NCBI RefSeq assembly: GCF_000422085.1
Contig: NC_021741.1
Coordinates: 3,286,001 to 3,350,000 of the forward strand
Direction: 5' to 3'
DNA from: Serratia liquefaciens ATCC 27592
Lineage (GTDB): Bacteria > Pseudomonadota > Gammaproteobacteria > Enterobacterales > Enterobacteriaceae
DNA: 64,000 nucleotides
Under the pieces are notes generated by a model. It was not told the origin of the DNA, did no database searches, and saw only the letters and a program-made list of their open reading frames with translations. Made by a program: the position numbers and the translations under genes. Shown here one piece after another: positions 17,127 to 26,053 of the stretch; within the stretch, counting starts at the first letter, position 1, and every line of letters starts with the position of its first letter.

Positions 17127-17954
17127 TCAATGCATACTCAGGGAGAGCGCAACACGTTCAGCCGCGCAGGATTCGGTAGGTTTCAGGCTCGCCCTGGTTG
17201 CCTCCTGCACCTCGCGCTTCGCGGCAGCCAAATCTGCCATAAAAGCGGGATTGCCATGCAGAACGGCTACCGTGGCGGCGCCCATGATGCGGCCCGCGTC
17301 CACGTCACTTTGCCAATGCGCATCACAAATCACACGGCTTTGGCCAAAGGCCAAACCACGGGCCAACAGCTCTGTCGCCCGTGCCGGCTGGATTTCGGCC
17401 AACACCAATCCCCACGCCCAGCCTGCCGCCGAGTGCCCGGACGGCCAGGAACCGTCATTTTTCAACAGGGGCTCCATGTCCTTGCGGCAAGTTCCCTCGT
17501 TGTGCTGCACAAACGGGCGAGTACGGTTATAGGCGTTCTTTCCGGCATAGGTTGAGCCACCGGCATCCGTCAATACGCGCTGCATCATAGAGTAGAGGTG
17601 CGGGGTATTTTTCTGGTTGATGTCAGTGCCCAGCGCGCACGAAAACGCCTGAGCCGGGGCCGGGAACATCAACTCGGCATCCGTCGCGGCCAGCTTTTCA
17701 CGAGCGCTGCCGCGTAGAGCCAATGCGGCCCGCCTGGCTTCTTCATCGCGTGCGAAAGCCGCAGAGTCCGGTTTTGGCGGTGCCCCCAGCAAGGCTAAAT
17801 GCACCGGTAGGCTGGCGGGTTCCAGGTAGCCTGGCGCCAGCTTAAAATGAGGGTCCGTAATCACCGGGCCCGTGTCATTCGCCGCCGCAATGCCGGAATA
17901 CAACAGACCGGCTAACGGCGCGATCAGATATAAGGGATGACATGATTTTTTCAT
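17127..17954 (-). CDS. phoC: Class A non-specific acid phosphatase (PhoC/PhoN type)
   Basis: 275 residues with a signal peptide ending near AAAND. The complete PAP2-class signature is visible: K139..R146-P147, PSGH at 171-174, and S206-R207 with His213 and Asp217 in SRVICDAHWQSD. The start at 17954 has a near-perfect GGAGGT four bases before the codon; an in-frame extension to 18002 lacks this. Such enzymes release phosphate from organic phosphomonoesters in the periplasm. It is cotranscribed with the barrel protein downstream. The symbol is by family; phoN-type naming would also be defensible. Confidence 0.88.
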   Translation of the reverse strand: MKKSCHPLYLIAPLAGLLYSGIAAANDTGPVITDPHFKLAPGYLEPASLPVHLALLGAPPKPDSAAFARDEEARRAALALRGSAREKLAATDAELMFPAPAQAFSCALGTDINQKNTPHLYSMMQRVLTDAGGSTYAGKNAYNRTRPFVQHNEGTCRKDMEPLLKNDGSWPSGHSAAGWAWGLVLAEIQPARATELLARGLAFGQSRVICDAHWQSDVDAGRIMGAATVAVLHGNPAFMADLAAAKREVQEATRASLKPTESCAAERVALSLSMH

Positions 17955-18172
17955 TGTTACCTCCAGATTCGGTTTGTGCCGCAGGGGGAATGGCACTCTC
18001 ATTGCCTCGCATTAATTTCCCCACCGTGTTATTCGGTTCAGGACGGAATTCTCTGCCGCGCCAAAACAGCCAAATCATGAATATTTGCCACCGGCCACGT
18101 TATAAATCCAACGCTACCGGGGGCGATTATTTTAAGCCATGCAAGCTGGTCGCCTCGACTAAATAAAACGGA

Positions 18173-19186
18173 TCACTGCGACTGTGGGAAATGCCATTTA
18201 CCGTTAAGAATTTCGTTACCAGGCTGATAAAGCCTGACGGTATAATTCCAGCCTGGCATTGTCGGCAAACAGTTGGCAATCTTGCCGTCGCAGCCCCCAA
18301 ATTGGATCATAATCGAGCCATCATCACTTTTTTTAGCGGTGAGGTTATTTAACGAATAAGCATCATAGGGGTTCTTTTCAAAATAACCGGCGGCGTTATA
18401 AACGCTTACAGACCAGAAACTTTTAACCGGAACCTGCCCGACCTTGAGCCGATAAACGGTTTTCCCATCATTTTTCGGCATCACGCCGCCGAGATAGATG
18501 GCGTCCTTGCTCGGATTGCCGCCCCAGCCGGAAGCTGTGGCAATCAAATGCTGAATAGGATCAACCGAGCTCTTGGTACCAAAAGCCTGGTTATAGTTAG
18601 GAAGCGTAGCACCGAGTACCAACAGGGCATCGCGCATCTTTTTCTGACTCACCGGATCCCATTTCGGTACGACGAATTCCCCTGCCCGTGCCTGACTGAC
18701 CTTGATGGCATCCTGCAGTACATGTACCTGCTCAAGGTCTTTGCGATCGGAGGGATCGACCAGGGTACGGATCGCGACAAAAACATAGCGAGTACCGACC
18801 GCATCTTTGGTTAAAGTACGGCTGCCGGCGCCGTAAAAGACGGCGGGTACGTAGTGATCTTCATTGACCACCAGCATCGACATGAATCTTTTACCCGCTT
18901 CAGGCAAGCTGATGGTGACCGGGCCGGCATCAAGATCGAATACCGCACTCGAATAAAGCGTATCCCGATTCATGCGGATGACACTTTGCTCGTCAATGGC
19001 AACGGGTTCGCGACTATGCACAAACCGTCCCAGACCGCCCTCCTTCACCATATTGCCCATATAGAGATCGGACTCGGCACGGATAAAATTATCGACGCCC
19101 ACCGGCATCACTTCGCCCGCAACGGATTGAGCGTTCGCACTTGCCAATGTGAGTGCGACCACGCTGGCCGTGGATAGATAAGTCAT
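18173..19186 (-). CDS. Exported DUF1254/DUF1214 domain protein
   Basis: 337 residues. A signal peptide (MTYLSTASVVALTLASANAQS) leads a DUF1254 region (FIRAESDLYMGNMV, RMNRDTLYSSAVFDL) and a C-terminal DUF1214 region (FWSVSVYNAAGYFEKNPYDAYSLN, then DGSIMIQFGG and NWNYTVRLYQP-like end). The start at 19186 follows AGGGGGG; the frame continues upstream without a better site. Proteins with this pair are periplasmic and widespread but of unknown biochemical role. It stands alone on the minus strand next to an AraC-type regulator. Confidence 0.85.
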   Translation of the reverse strand: MTYLSTASVVALTLASANAQSVAGEVMPVGVDNFIRAESDLYMGNMVKEGGLGRFVHSREPVAIDEQSVIRMNRDTLYSSAVFDLDAGPVTISLPEAGKRFMSMLVVNEDHYVPAVFYGAGSRTLTKDAVGTRYVFVAIRTLVDPSDRKDLEQVHVLQDAIKVSQARAGEFVVPKWDPVSQKKMRDALLVLGATLPNYNQAFGTKSSVDPIQHLIATASGWGGNPSKDAIYLGGVMPKNDGKTVYRLKVGQVPVKSFWSVSVYNAAGYFEKNPYDAYSLNNLTAKKSDDGSIMIQFGGCDGKIANCLPTMPGWNYTVRLYQPGNEILNGKWHFPQSQ

Positions 19187-19517
19187 GTAACCCCCCTGAT
19201 GGTATGAATTAATACAGTTTCCCAATGCCAATCCTTTCTTATTTTGCGATCTCTGAACACATCGCCAGCGACGCTAGGAATTGTCTTAGCGGACTGTATA
19301 AGAACGCCTCGAAAGAGACTTGCCATTTGACGCCAAAGATAAAGCCGGCAGGCATAAGGGACGCAAAATTCAGTGGAGATGGGCTTTATTGTTGCTGAGC
19401 GTTATCGATTGGGAGAAATTGCTGGTGACGCAAAGCACCCAGAGTCGGATGACCCCAGGAGGCATTAAAATGAGGGAGAAATCTTTGGCGTGTTTGTGGC
19501 TGCGAGTAAGTTGACGC
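19187..19517. other. Intergenic region holding a possible 14-codon ORF
   Basis: 331 bp between the DUF1254 gene start and the end of the AraC-type gene. It contains the DUF1254 promoter. On the plus strand a perfect AGGAGG at 19457-19462 lies seven bases before an ATG at 19470, which opens a frame of 14 codons ending at 19514 (MREKSLACLWLRVS). This may be a leader or small peptide, or chance. Confidence 0.3.
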
Positions 19518-20498
19518 TCACCCTTTCTTTGAGGCTGAGCGGTAAAACGACGGCGTGCTTCCGGTCCAGCGTTTAAAAGCGCGAGTAAAGTGCGCCTGAT
19601 CGCTGTAACCGACCATATAGGCAATTTCAGTCGCCGAGTATTTGCCGCTGGCCATGAGCTGCAGAGCTTCGCAGCGACGGGTTTCATCACGCAGGGCTTC
19701 GAATTCGACACCGCAATACTTGAGACGACGCTGCAGGGTTCTCGGTGACAGCCTGATGCTTTTGGAAATAACGGTAAGTTTAGGCTGCTCCGGATCGGCG
19801 ATCCGTTTGATTAACGCGCCTGCCGTTTCAACCGTCGTCCGCAAGGCTTCAGTGGTTTTCCAAGCCTCATCACGGATATTTTTCAGCGGGATCTCGAGCA
19901 AATCGCGGTCGAACTCAATCATGTTGTAGTTCGAATTCATCACCAGATTCGGCCCCAGGCACTCTTCAAGCGCGTCGTCCCCTCTTTCCCTCGAGGACTT
20001 GATGTGAACACGGATGGAAGAAGGCTCGCCGGACATCAGCGGAACTTTTCTGAGCACCGCCAAACTGCCGAGGATAAATTGCCGCGGATCGGCTTCATAT
20101 TGCCCGGTGAATTGGTGGATGAGTTTCGTCGTACGGCCTTCGGTGACAATGTTTACTTCTCCCCCCTGATGCAGCATGGCCGCGTGGGTTGCCGCCAGCG
20201 CACAGGCCTGGGCGATATTCGTTGAGTTCATGATCATTTCGCCCCAAACGCCAAGCGAACGAATTTCGGTCAGGTGCCCCACATAGGCGCCACCAAAAGG
20301 ATCCTGCGTGATGGCAGCCATTTCATTGGCAATACGAAAACAGGCCGATCGCGGGATCCAGATATCGGGGTTTTGGAAAATGTTTGGGGAAATGCCAAGG
20401 CGTTGAAAGAACTCCAACGACGATACCCCTCGCATGGCCAGATAAGGGGCCATCTGGAGAAAACTTCTCAGCTTGATGGAAGGCGTAATATTCGTCAT
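19518..20498 (-). CDS. AraC-family transcriptional regulator with arabinose-binding-like N-terminal domain
   Basis: 326 residues. The N-terminal 200 residues match the OruR/ArgR-like ligand domain (YLAMRGVSSLEFFQRLGIS, then LGVWGEMIMNS). The C-terminal AraC helix-turn-helix pair is clear: SPRTLQRRLKYCG and EIAYMVGYSDQAHFTRAFKRWTGSTPSFYR. The ATG at 20498 has AGGTG nine bases upstream, better than the GTG at 20510. Target genes are unknown; the DUF1254 and isochorismatase genes next to it on the same strand are candidates. Confidence 0.85.
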   Translation of the reverse strand: MTNITPSIKLRSFLQMAPYLAMRGVSSLEFFQRLGISPNIFQNPDIWIPRSACFRIANEMAAITQDPFGGAYVGHLTEIRSLGVWGEMIMNSTNIAQACALAATHAAMLHQGGEVNIVTEGRTTKLIHQFTGQYEADPRQFILGSLAVLRKVPLMSGEPSSIRVHIKSSRERGDDALEECLGPNLVMNSNYNMIEFDRDLLEIPLKNIRDEAWKTTEALRTTVETAGALIKRIADPEQPKLTVISKSIRLSPRTLQRRLKYCGVEFEALRDETRRCEALQLMASGKYSATEIAYMVGYSDQAHFTRAFKRWTGSTPSFYRSASKKG

Positions 20499-20768
20499 CG
20501 GCGTTCGCACCTGTTATTAAGGCCTACGAAGAGAAACTGTTTGAGCGCACAGAGCAGCGTCGGAGCAAAAACATTGCCCAACCCAGGCTTCTGATCGCAG
20601 CGTTATGTACGACGGATAACCAATTTTGAGGAGTATATCTAACCTTGGAGAAAAAACTATATCTTCGCGTAACGCGTTTCATTCGTAGTCCCCCAGCTTC
20701 ATTCCCCTCCCGCGCAGAAGCCGCAATGCCGCTGTCTGTTTGAGCACAGCGGCACTCCATTAAGCCGC

Positions 20769-21455
20769 TCAATTCACCGGCAGCGCCAATACCTGATCGG
20801 TGGTTTTGATTTCGGCAAACACATCGGCTACCCCGGCCAGCGCGGCACGTTGCAGCACGGCGTGGTCGACAATTTGGTTGTCCCAGGTAGCCAGATCGCG
20901 GGTGGCGGTGGCATCTTCAGGAATAATCACCGTATACCCCAGCGGTACCGCGTCGCGCGCCGTTGATGAAACACACATATGGGTCATCAAACCACCGATC
21001 ACCAGCTGCTTGATACCGGCCTGCTTAAGTTGACGATCCAGATCGGTACCGACAAACGAGCTGGGGGTGGCTTTGGTAATAATACGATCGCTGCCAGAGG
21101 GTTGCAGGTCAGGATGGAATTCGGCGAACTTGCTCCCTTCGGCAAACAGAGGGCCATTCGCCGGGCCAAGATGACGCACAAAAAACACCGGCATCTTATG
21201 CTGATGGGCGAAACTGACTAAGCGCTGCGTATTTTTCAACGCCTTAACGCCGTCGGGGATCGGCATTTTGCCTATAAAATATTCATTTTGATAATCAATC
21301 ACTAACAGCGCCGTGGCATTGGCTGATAAGGATTGCGTTGGCTGGGCACCACTCAGGGTACGAATGGTCGGTGCGGCTGGCGTGTCGGCGGAAAAAGCCA
21401 GGCTGGAAGCCACCATCGAGAGCGTCAATGCGCTGCAAGCCATCAGTTTTTTCAT
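20769..21455 (-). CDS. Exported isochorismatase-family cysteine hydrolase
   Basis: About 228 residues with a signal peptide (MKKLMACSALTLSMVASSLAFSA). The mature part is an isochorismatase-like hydrolase: LLVIDYQNEYF with the catalytic Asp, the Lys in ITKATPSSF, and the nucleophile Cys in GLMTHMCVSSTARDA. Most relatives are cytoplasmic, so periplasmic export is notable. Substrates of the family include isochorismate, nicotinamide and other amides; none can be assigned. The ATG at 21461 two codons earlier is also possible. It is divergent from a GlxA-type regulator starting 157 bp away, which probably controls it. Confidence 0.82.
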   Translation of the reverse strand: MKKLMACSALTLSMVASSLAFSADTPAAPTIRTLSGAQPTQSLSANATALLVIDYQNEYFIGKMPIPDGVKALKNTQRLVSFAHQHKMPVFFVRHLGPANGPLFAEGSKFAEFHPDLQPSGSDRIITKATPSSFVGTDLDRQLKQAGIKQLVIGGLMTHMCVSSTARDAVPLGYTVIIPEDATATRDLATWDNQIVDHAVLQRAALAGVADVFAEIKTTDQVLALPVN

Positions 21456-21617
21456 TCTCATTTATCCTTGTTAGAGCAGAAAACAGCAGGCAATATCCTG
21501 CCAGGGTCGGGATAAATTCTGTGGTTTTTGGGGGCGTGATAACAGATAGCGCAACACCCAAAAGCGATACCATCAGGCCAGATTTCCTGCCGGCGTTTAA
21601 CCATCAAAGGAAGCCGT

Positions 21618-22580
21618 ATGTCGCCACTTAAAGTGGGTATCGTGGTTTTTAACAATATCATCCCGTTTCACCTTTCGGTCCCCTGCGCGGTCTTTGAGAA
21701 GGCGTTAAACGGCAAAGGCGAACCGGCGTATCAATTATTGATTTGCGCCACTGAGCCTGGGCCATTGAAAACCAACGCCGGCTTCTCGATTATCGCGGAG
21801 TATGGGCTGGCGGCGCTGGCACAAGCCGATATGGTGATAGTGCCGAGCTGGAGCGATCCCGAAGTCCTGCCACCGACACCGTTAATCGATGCCTTACTTA
21901 GCGCCCATGCGCGCGGTGCTACTCTGGTCGGGTTGTGCATGGGGGCGTTTGTTCTGGCAGCAGCCGGCCTGCTCAATGGACGACCGGCAACCACCCATTG
22001 GCGCTGGATATCGGACTTCCTGCAGCGCTATCCGCAGGTCTCCGTAGACAAGAACGTGCTGTACGTGGATAACGACGATATCGTCACTTCGGCAGGAACC
22101 GCCGCCAGCATCGACTGCTGCCTGCATCTGGTACGCAAGCGTTGTGGCGCAGAGACAGCCAATGCGGTAGCCCGGCAGTTGGTGGTGCCGCCGCATCGAC
22201 AAGGGGGCCAGGCGCAGTTTATCGAGCAGCCGGTGTATAACACCGCCGGAGGGGACAGATTTATGCAAACGCTGAATTGGGCTACAGAAAATCTGCAGCA
22301 GCCGCTGACGCTGGACCAACTGGCGGAAAGAGCCTGCATGAGCCGCCGCAGCTTTACCCGCCGTTTTCAGCAAACCACCGGCACCAGCGTGATGCAGTGG
22401 CTGTTGAACCAACGACTGGCGATGGCGCAGCGCTTCCTGGAGAAAACTGACCAGCCGGTTGAACGCATCGCACAGGCTGCAGGTTTCGCCACTGCGCTGT
22501 CAATGCGCAGGCATTTTCAACGGCAGTTCAAAACGTCCCCGTCCTTATATCGCAAAGAGTTTCGGGTGACGGATCATTAA
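21618..22580 (+). CDS. GlxA-type regulator (DJ-1/PfpI plus AraC domain)
   Basis: 320 residues. An N-terminal DJ-1/PfpI-like domain carries the GLCMGAFVLAAAGLLNGRPATTHW block, and the C-terminal AraC domain reads LDQLAERACMSRRSFTRRFQQTTG, then VERIAQAAGFATALSMRRHFQRQFKTSPSLYR. AAGGAAG precedes the ATG at 21618. It is divergent from the exported isochorismatase gene, a common arrangement for GlxA-type regulators and hydrolases, so it is the likely local regulator. Confidence 0.87.
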   Translation: MSPLKVGIVVFNNIIPFHLSVPCAVFEKALNGKGEPAYQLLICATEPGPLKTNAGFSIIAEYGLAALAQADMVIVPSWSDPEVLPPTPLIDALLSAHARGATLVGLCMGAFVLAAAGLLNGRPATTHWRWISDFLQRYPQVSVDKNVLYVDNDDIVTSAGTAASIDCCLHLVRKRCGAETANAVARQLVVPPHRQGGQAQFIEQPVYNTAGGDRFMQTLNWATENLQQPLTLDQLAERACMSRRSFTRRFQQTTGTSVMQWLLNQRLAMAQRFLEKTDQPVERIAQAAGFATALSMRRHFQRQFKTSPSLYRKEFRVTDH

Positions 22581-22665
22581 GAATAACGGCAGCGGTGTTT
22601 TTTTATTGCGTGAGGACGGGTGAGGCGTGGATCACAGACAAAATCATCTGTAAGTGATTGAATAA

Positions 22666-22755
22666 TGGCGGAGAGAGGGGGATTTGAACCCCCGGTAGAG
22701 TTGCCCCTACTCCAGTTTTCGAGACTGGTCCGTTCAGCCGCTCCGGCATCTCTCC
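22666..22755 (-). tRNA. tRNA-Ser(CGA)
   Basis: A 90-base class II tRNA including encoded CCA, reading GGAGAGATGCCGG from 22755. The anticodon stem CCAGT/ACTGG encloses a CTCGAAA loop, giving anticodon CGA. A long variable arm and the GGTTCAAATC T-loop are present, and the acceptor stem pairs GGAGAGA with TCTCTCC. It lies between the GlxA-type regulator and mtfA. Confidence 0.95.
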
Positions 22756-22847
22756 TTCAAGTGCTTGCTATCATGCCCCTTTTTGCGGCATTTTTACAGA
22801 GTTAGCCTCCAGCCGAATGTTCAAGTGACGATTTTACGAGCAACGCG

Positions 22848-23636
22848 ATGATTAAATGGCCGTGGAAAACGCAACAACCGCAGGCGGAAACGCTTGCCCA
22901 GTGGCAAGACGCGCTGGCAATCCCTCTGCTTTCTCCTTTGGATGAGCAGGAACAACAGCGGCTGATTGCCGTTGCCGGGCAGATTTTACAGCAAAAAAGC
23001 ATCGTCCCCTTGCAAGGGCTGCAGTTGACGTCACAGATGCAGGCGCGCATCGCCCTGCTGTTCGCCCTGCCGGTGCTTGAGCTGGGTGCCGAATGCCTCG
23101 ACGGTTTCAATGAGATCCTGCTCTACCCGACGCCCTTTGTGGTAGAGGACGAATGGCAGGACGACTTCGGCCTGGTGCACACCGGGCCGGTGGTGCAGTC
23201 CGGTCAAAGCTGGGAACAGGGGCCGATCGTGCTTAACTGGCAGGACGTGCAGGACTCGTTCGATCTTTCCGGCTTTAACCTGGTGATCCACGAAGCCGTC
23301 CACAAGCTGGATATGCGCAACGGCGGCAGCGCCACCGGTGTGCCCCCTCTTCCGCTGCGCGACATTGCCGCCTGGGAACATGACTTGCACGCAGCAATGG
23401 AAAATCTGCAGGACGAGATCGACATGGTGGGCGAAGAAGCCGCCAGCATGGACGCTTACGCCGCCACCGATCCGGCCGAGTGCTTCGCCGTACTCTCGGA
23501 GTATTTTTTCAGCGCACCCGAGCTGTTGGCCAACCGCTTTCCAGCGCTGTATCAACATTTCACCCGCTTCTATAAGCAAGATCCGCTGGCGCGTTTACAA
23601 CGGCTTCAGGCCGATAGCGGTACGGAACGGCCTTAA
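22848..23636 (+). CDS. mtfA: MtfA (Mlc titration factor A) zinc peptidase
   Basis: 262 residues, the usual length. The zincin motif HEAVH is at 148-152 and the downstream Glu is in the [14 protein letters not shown] segment near 210. In E. coli MtfA binds the glucose repressor Mlc and has aminopeptidase activity. The start follows GAGCAACGCG rather than a strong ribosome-binding site. The gene is adjacent to tRNA-Asn as in E. coli, which marks this as conserved backbone. Confidence 0.93.
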   Translation: MIKWPWKTQQPQAETLAQWQDALAIPLLSPLDEQEQQRLIAVAGQILQQKSIVPLQGLQLTSQMQARIALLFALPVLELGAECLDGFNEILLYPTPFVVEDEWQDDFGLVHTGPVVQSGQSWEQGPIVLNWQDVQDSFDLSGFNLVIHEAVHKLDMRNGGSATGVPPLPLRDIAAWEHDLHAAMENLQDEIDMVGEEAASMDAYAATDPAECFAVLSEYFFSAPELLANRFPALYQHFTRFYKQDPLARLQRLQADSGTERP

Positions 23637-23690
23637 GTCGGCCGCATTGCTCAGATGCTGAGCAGTCACACCGAATCGGCGAATTTAGCG

Positions 23691-23719
23691 TTGACACACT
23701 CCAGGTGGCTGGATATGAT
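23691..23719 (+). promoter_or_regulatory. Promoter of the first tRNA-Asn
   Basis: TTGACA at 23691-23696 and TATGAT at 23714-23719 with a 17-bp spacer, 19 bp before the tRNA. The GC-rich discriminator GCGCCCCG just after the -10 is typical of stringently controlled stable-RNA promoters. Confidence 0.75.
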
Positions 23720-23737
23720 GCGCCCCGTTCAGACAAT

Positions 23738-23813
23738 TCCTCTGTAGTTCAGTCGGTAGAACGGCGGACTGTTAATCCGTATGTCACTGGTTCGAGTCCA
23801 GTCAGAGGAGCCA
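23738..23813 (+). tRNA. asnT: tRNA-Asn(GUU), copy 1
   Basis: A 76-base tRNA with encoded CCA; the anticodon GTT is in the loop CTGTTAA, and acceptor arms TCCTCTG and CAGAGGA pair. It is identical to the copy at 60001-60076 in the same orientation. The position after mtfA is that of asnT in E. coli, which is why I use that symbol. Confidence 0.95.
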
Positions 23814-23822
23814 TATTAGAGA

Positions 23823-23854
23823 AGCCCGCTTAAGGAAACTTAAGCGGGCTTTTT
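23823..23854 (+). terminator. Rho-independent terminator of tRNA-Asn copy 1
   Basis: Stem AAGCCCGCTTAAG with CTTAAGCGGGCTT around a GAAA tetraloop, ending in a T-run. The same core hairpin occurs after tRNA-Asn copy 2, and a variant follows mesD. Confidence 0.9.
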
Positions 23855-24006
23855 GCTGTTCGGGTTTGCTGAATCTTTGACAGAATCCGATGTTATCCAT
23901 AACGATGCCGCGTTAACGGTGTTCAGTGCTTTCGGCCAGGAAGCACTATAGCTTTTCTGAGGCTCACACAGAGTTGAAGAGTGGCGCAAGCTCTGCCCAC
24001 CGATGA

Positions 24007-24624
24007 CTATGGGCATCCAGACACTTTGTAGATCTCAGCAATCACCTGCATCGTTGCGTCTTCGAGCAGGCCTTCATTACGGCATAAAAACCAGCCGTGG
24101 TTTGCAATTTCTCTCTCGAACGCATGGGTACAAGCAACATGCTCTTCCAGCTTATGAATCACCGTACTGCTTAGCCCACGCGGCCGAGCCGCGGCCCTCG
24201 CCCATGAGATCTCAGGCGCAGTAACAACCCCGACATGCAGGTCTGGCGCTCGCACGTTTCGTTCAATGTTAAGTTGTAAAATCTCGGCAAATGGAAGCAT
24301 CCGACGAAACGCGGCATCCGAGGGATACCAGCGATCCATCAAGATAATGCTGTCCGGTGGCTGTTTAGTCAGCACATGCCGGGAAATCCATGCACGGCTA
24401 TCCGCAAAGCGCGCACAGACCTCCAGTTCCAAATCCAGAGTGGGATTTCTGGCGAGTTTGTTAACAAGGGCCATGGTTTCCGCCCTGTAGGGATCGCTTT
24501 TTTTCTCACAAAGTCGGATCACCTTCTTGTGGTCTGCCCTTAGTCTTTTCGTAATGGCTTCCAACAGTGTGGTTTTACCGGCGCCCTTGGGCCCATCCAG
24601 AGCAACAAACAGCTGACGACTCAT
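24007..24624 (-). CDS. P-loop kinase of thymidylate-kinase fold, unassigned
   Basis: 205 residues, about the size of dTMP kinase. Walker A is DGPKGAGKTT at 10-19 and the DR motif is LMDRWYPSDAAF near 117. Compared with tmk the LID and substrate loops differ, and the gene is not beside holB, so it is not the housekeeping copy. It has little in common with the three paralogues at 6.9-9.5 kb beyond the fold. It lies directly downstream of tRNA-Asn, antiparallel to it, a usual place for acquired genes. The substrate is unknown. Confidence 0.65.
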   Translation of the reverse strand: MSRQLFVALDGPKGAGKTTLLEAITKRLRADHKKVIRLCEKKSDPYRAETMALVNKLARNPTLDLELEVCARFADSRAWISRHVLTKQPPDSIILMDRWYPSDAAFRRMLPFAEILQLNIERNVRAPDLHVGVVTAPEISWARAAARPRGLSSTVIHKLEEHVACTHAFEREIANHGWFLCRNEGLLEDATMQVIAEIYKVSGCP

Positions 24625-25032
24625 TCTGCAAATGACGATTGATAAACGGTTTTTGTAAAGCTTGAATCTGGCAAAAACATCTTACTTCCTTGGTATGAAT
24701 AGCTGCCCTCCCTCTTGGTTCGTCGGGGCACCTGGCGCGTCAGCGCGAATCGGATCGAGGGATTTTATCAACAGACACCGATGAACATTCCGGCAATGGC
24801 GCTAACTCACCCGTTTAAAAACCCAGAATTACGGCCGTGCATGGTCATAGCCCATAGGTTGTGACCTGCGCAAGGTAGTTTAAGGGATCCGCTGACAAAA
24901 CGGAAAGCATCCCCCGCCAAGCCTGTTTTTAAAGCAGACGGACGTTGATGTGCAGCTTTGAGGGGAAGCAGGCGTTCTGTGTTTTGAGGCTCATTGCGCC
25001 AACGGGGCTCTCTGTGACTATTCAATGCTGCC
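24625..25032. other. Intergenic region without a supported gene
   Basis: 408 bp upstream of the P-loop kinase and downstream of a LysR gene. The minus-strand frame at 24807-25025 has the composition of translated noncoding DNA (MNSHREPRWRNEPQ...), matches nothing I know and lacks a ribosome-binding site. It should contain the kinase promoter. Confidence 0.35.
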
Positions 25033-25950
25033 TTATGTTGCGAAGGATATATTACTCAATTTCTGATGCATGAAATCAATGAGCGCTCTTGTTTTAGCGG
25101 GTAAGTAACGCCGATCTGAATAAAGTGCGAACAATTGCAATGGGGCTGCCGATTGTTCAAAATCAATCTCGATTAACCGTCCATCGTTGATGTAGGGTTG
25201 GCAGGCTTGTTTCGATAGAATGGCAAAGCCGACACCTGATATCGCCGCTCGTCCTGCCATCTCTCCGCTGTTTACCCGATAATGGCTTTTGACCTTAATA
25301 GTCTCGAATCCCCCCTTGTTATTAACAAACTGCCAGGGAGCACCTTTCAGTGCACTTACCGTTGTAATACAGGGTAATTCTTCAAATTGCTGTATACGCG
25401 AAGGGGTGCCATAACGCTCAATGACGGAGGGGGCTGCAACGATGCTGCAAGGGATAGTCACCAGATGACGGGCTATATAGTCACTGTCGTCCATCTGACC
25501 ACGGCTGACAATGATAGCTAAATCCAGATCATCTCGCAGGGATTCAAAACCGGACAAATTTGTAACGCAGCTGATCTCCAGATCCGGGTACAGACAGGCG
25601 AAATCGGCAACAACAGAACCCAGCAATGCAGGACCTATTTCATTGGGAATACAGATGCGTAATGGACCCTTGAGTTGCATTTGCCGCAAGGTTAATTCTG
25701 TCTCAGTTTGCTCAAGCGCCTCCAGTAATGGCTTCGCTCGGGTATAGAGCAAGTGCCCCGCCTGGGTGAGTTTCATATGTCGGGTGCTGCGCTCAATGAG
25801 CTGAAGATTCAGTTTTTCTTCTAACTGAGAAATACAACGACTCACATTGGATGTCGGCATTTCAAGAACTTTCGCTGCCCCAACAAAACTTTCTCTTTCA
25901 ACCACAGCAATGAACACTTTGAGGGTATTAAAATCAAGAGCCGACCGCAT
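25033..25950 (-). CDS. LysR-family transcriptional regulator
   Basis: 305 residues. The N-terminal winged helix is typical: LNTLKVFIAVVERESFVGAAKVLEMPTSNVSRCISQLEEKLNLQL, with a PTSNVSR recognition region as in the AaeR/CrgA-like branch. The effector domain follows from about 90. It is divergent from a major facilitator gene 103 bp away and most likely regulates that gene. Confidence 0.85.
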   Translation of the reverse strand: MRSALDFNTLKVFIAVVERESFVGAAKVLEMPTSNVSRCISQLEEKLNLQLIERSTRHMKLTQAGHLLYTRAKPLLEALEQTETELTLRQMQLKGPLRICIPNEIGPALLGSVVADFACLYPDLEISCVTNLSGFESLRDDLDLAIIVSRGQMDDSDYIARHLVTIPCSIVAAPSVIERYGTPSRIQQFEELPCITTVSALKGAPWQFVNNKGGFETIKVKSHYRVNSGEMAGRAAISGVGFAILSKQACQPYINDGRLIEIDFEQSAAPLQLFALYSDRRYLPAKTRALIDFMHQKLSNISFAT

Positions 25951-26053
25951 TAATTATCCCATATATGATAATAATAAATGCCATTTTTACCATCTAATGA
26001 GCACTATTGATAGCAGTTAAACTCGGATATCTTTCATCTATAGGTCGCTTGCT

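Noticed and set aside
19370..19711. Minus-strand 113-codon frame
   Set aside because: It lies largely inside the well-supported AraC-type gene in another frame and has no family resemblance.
24807..25025. 72-codon frame upstream of the P-loop kinase
   Set aside because: No ribosome-binding site, odd composition and no recognisable motif.
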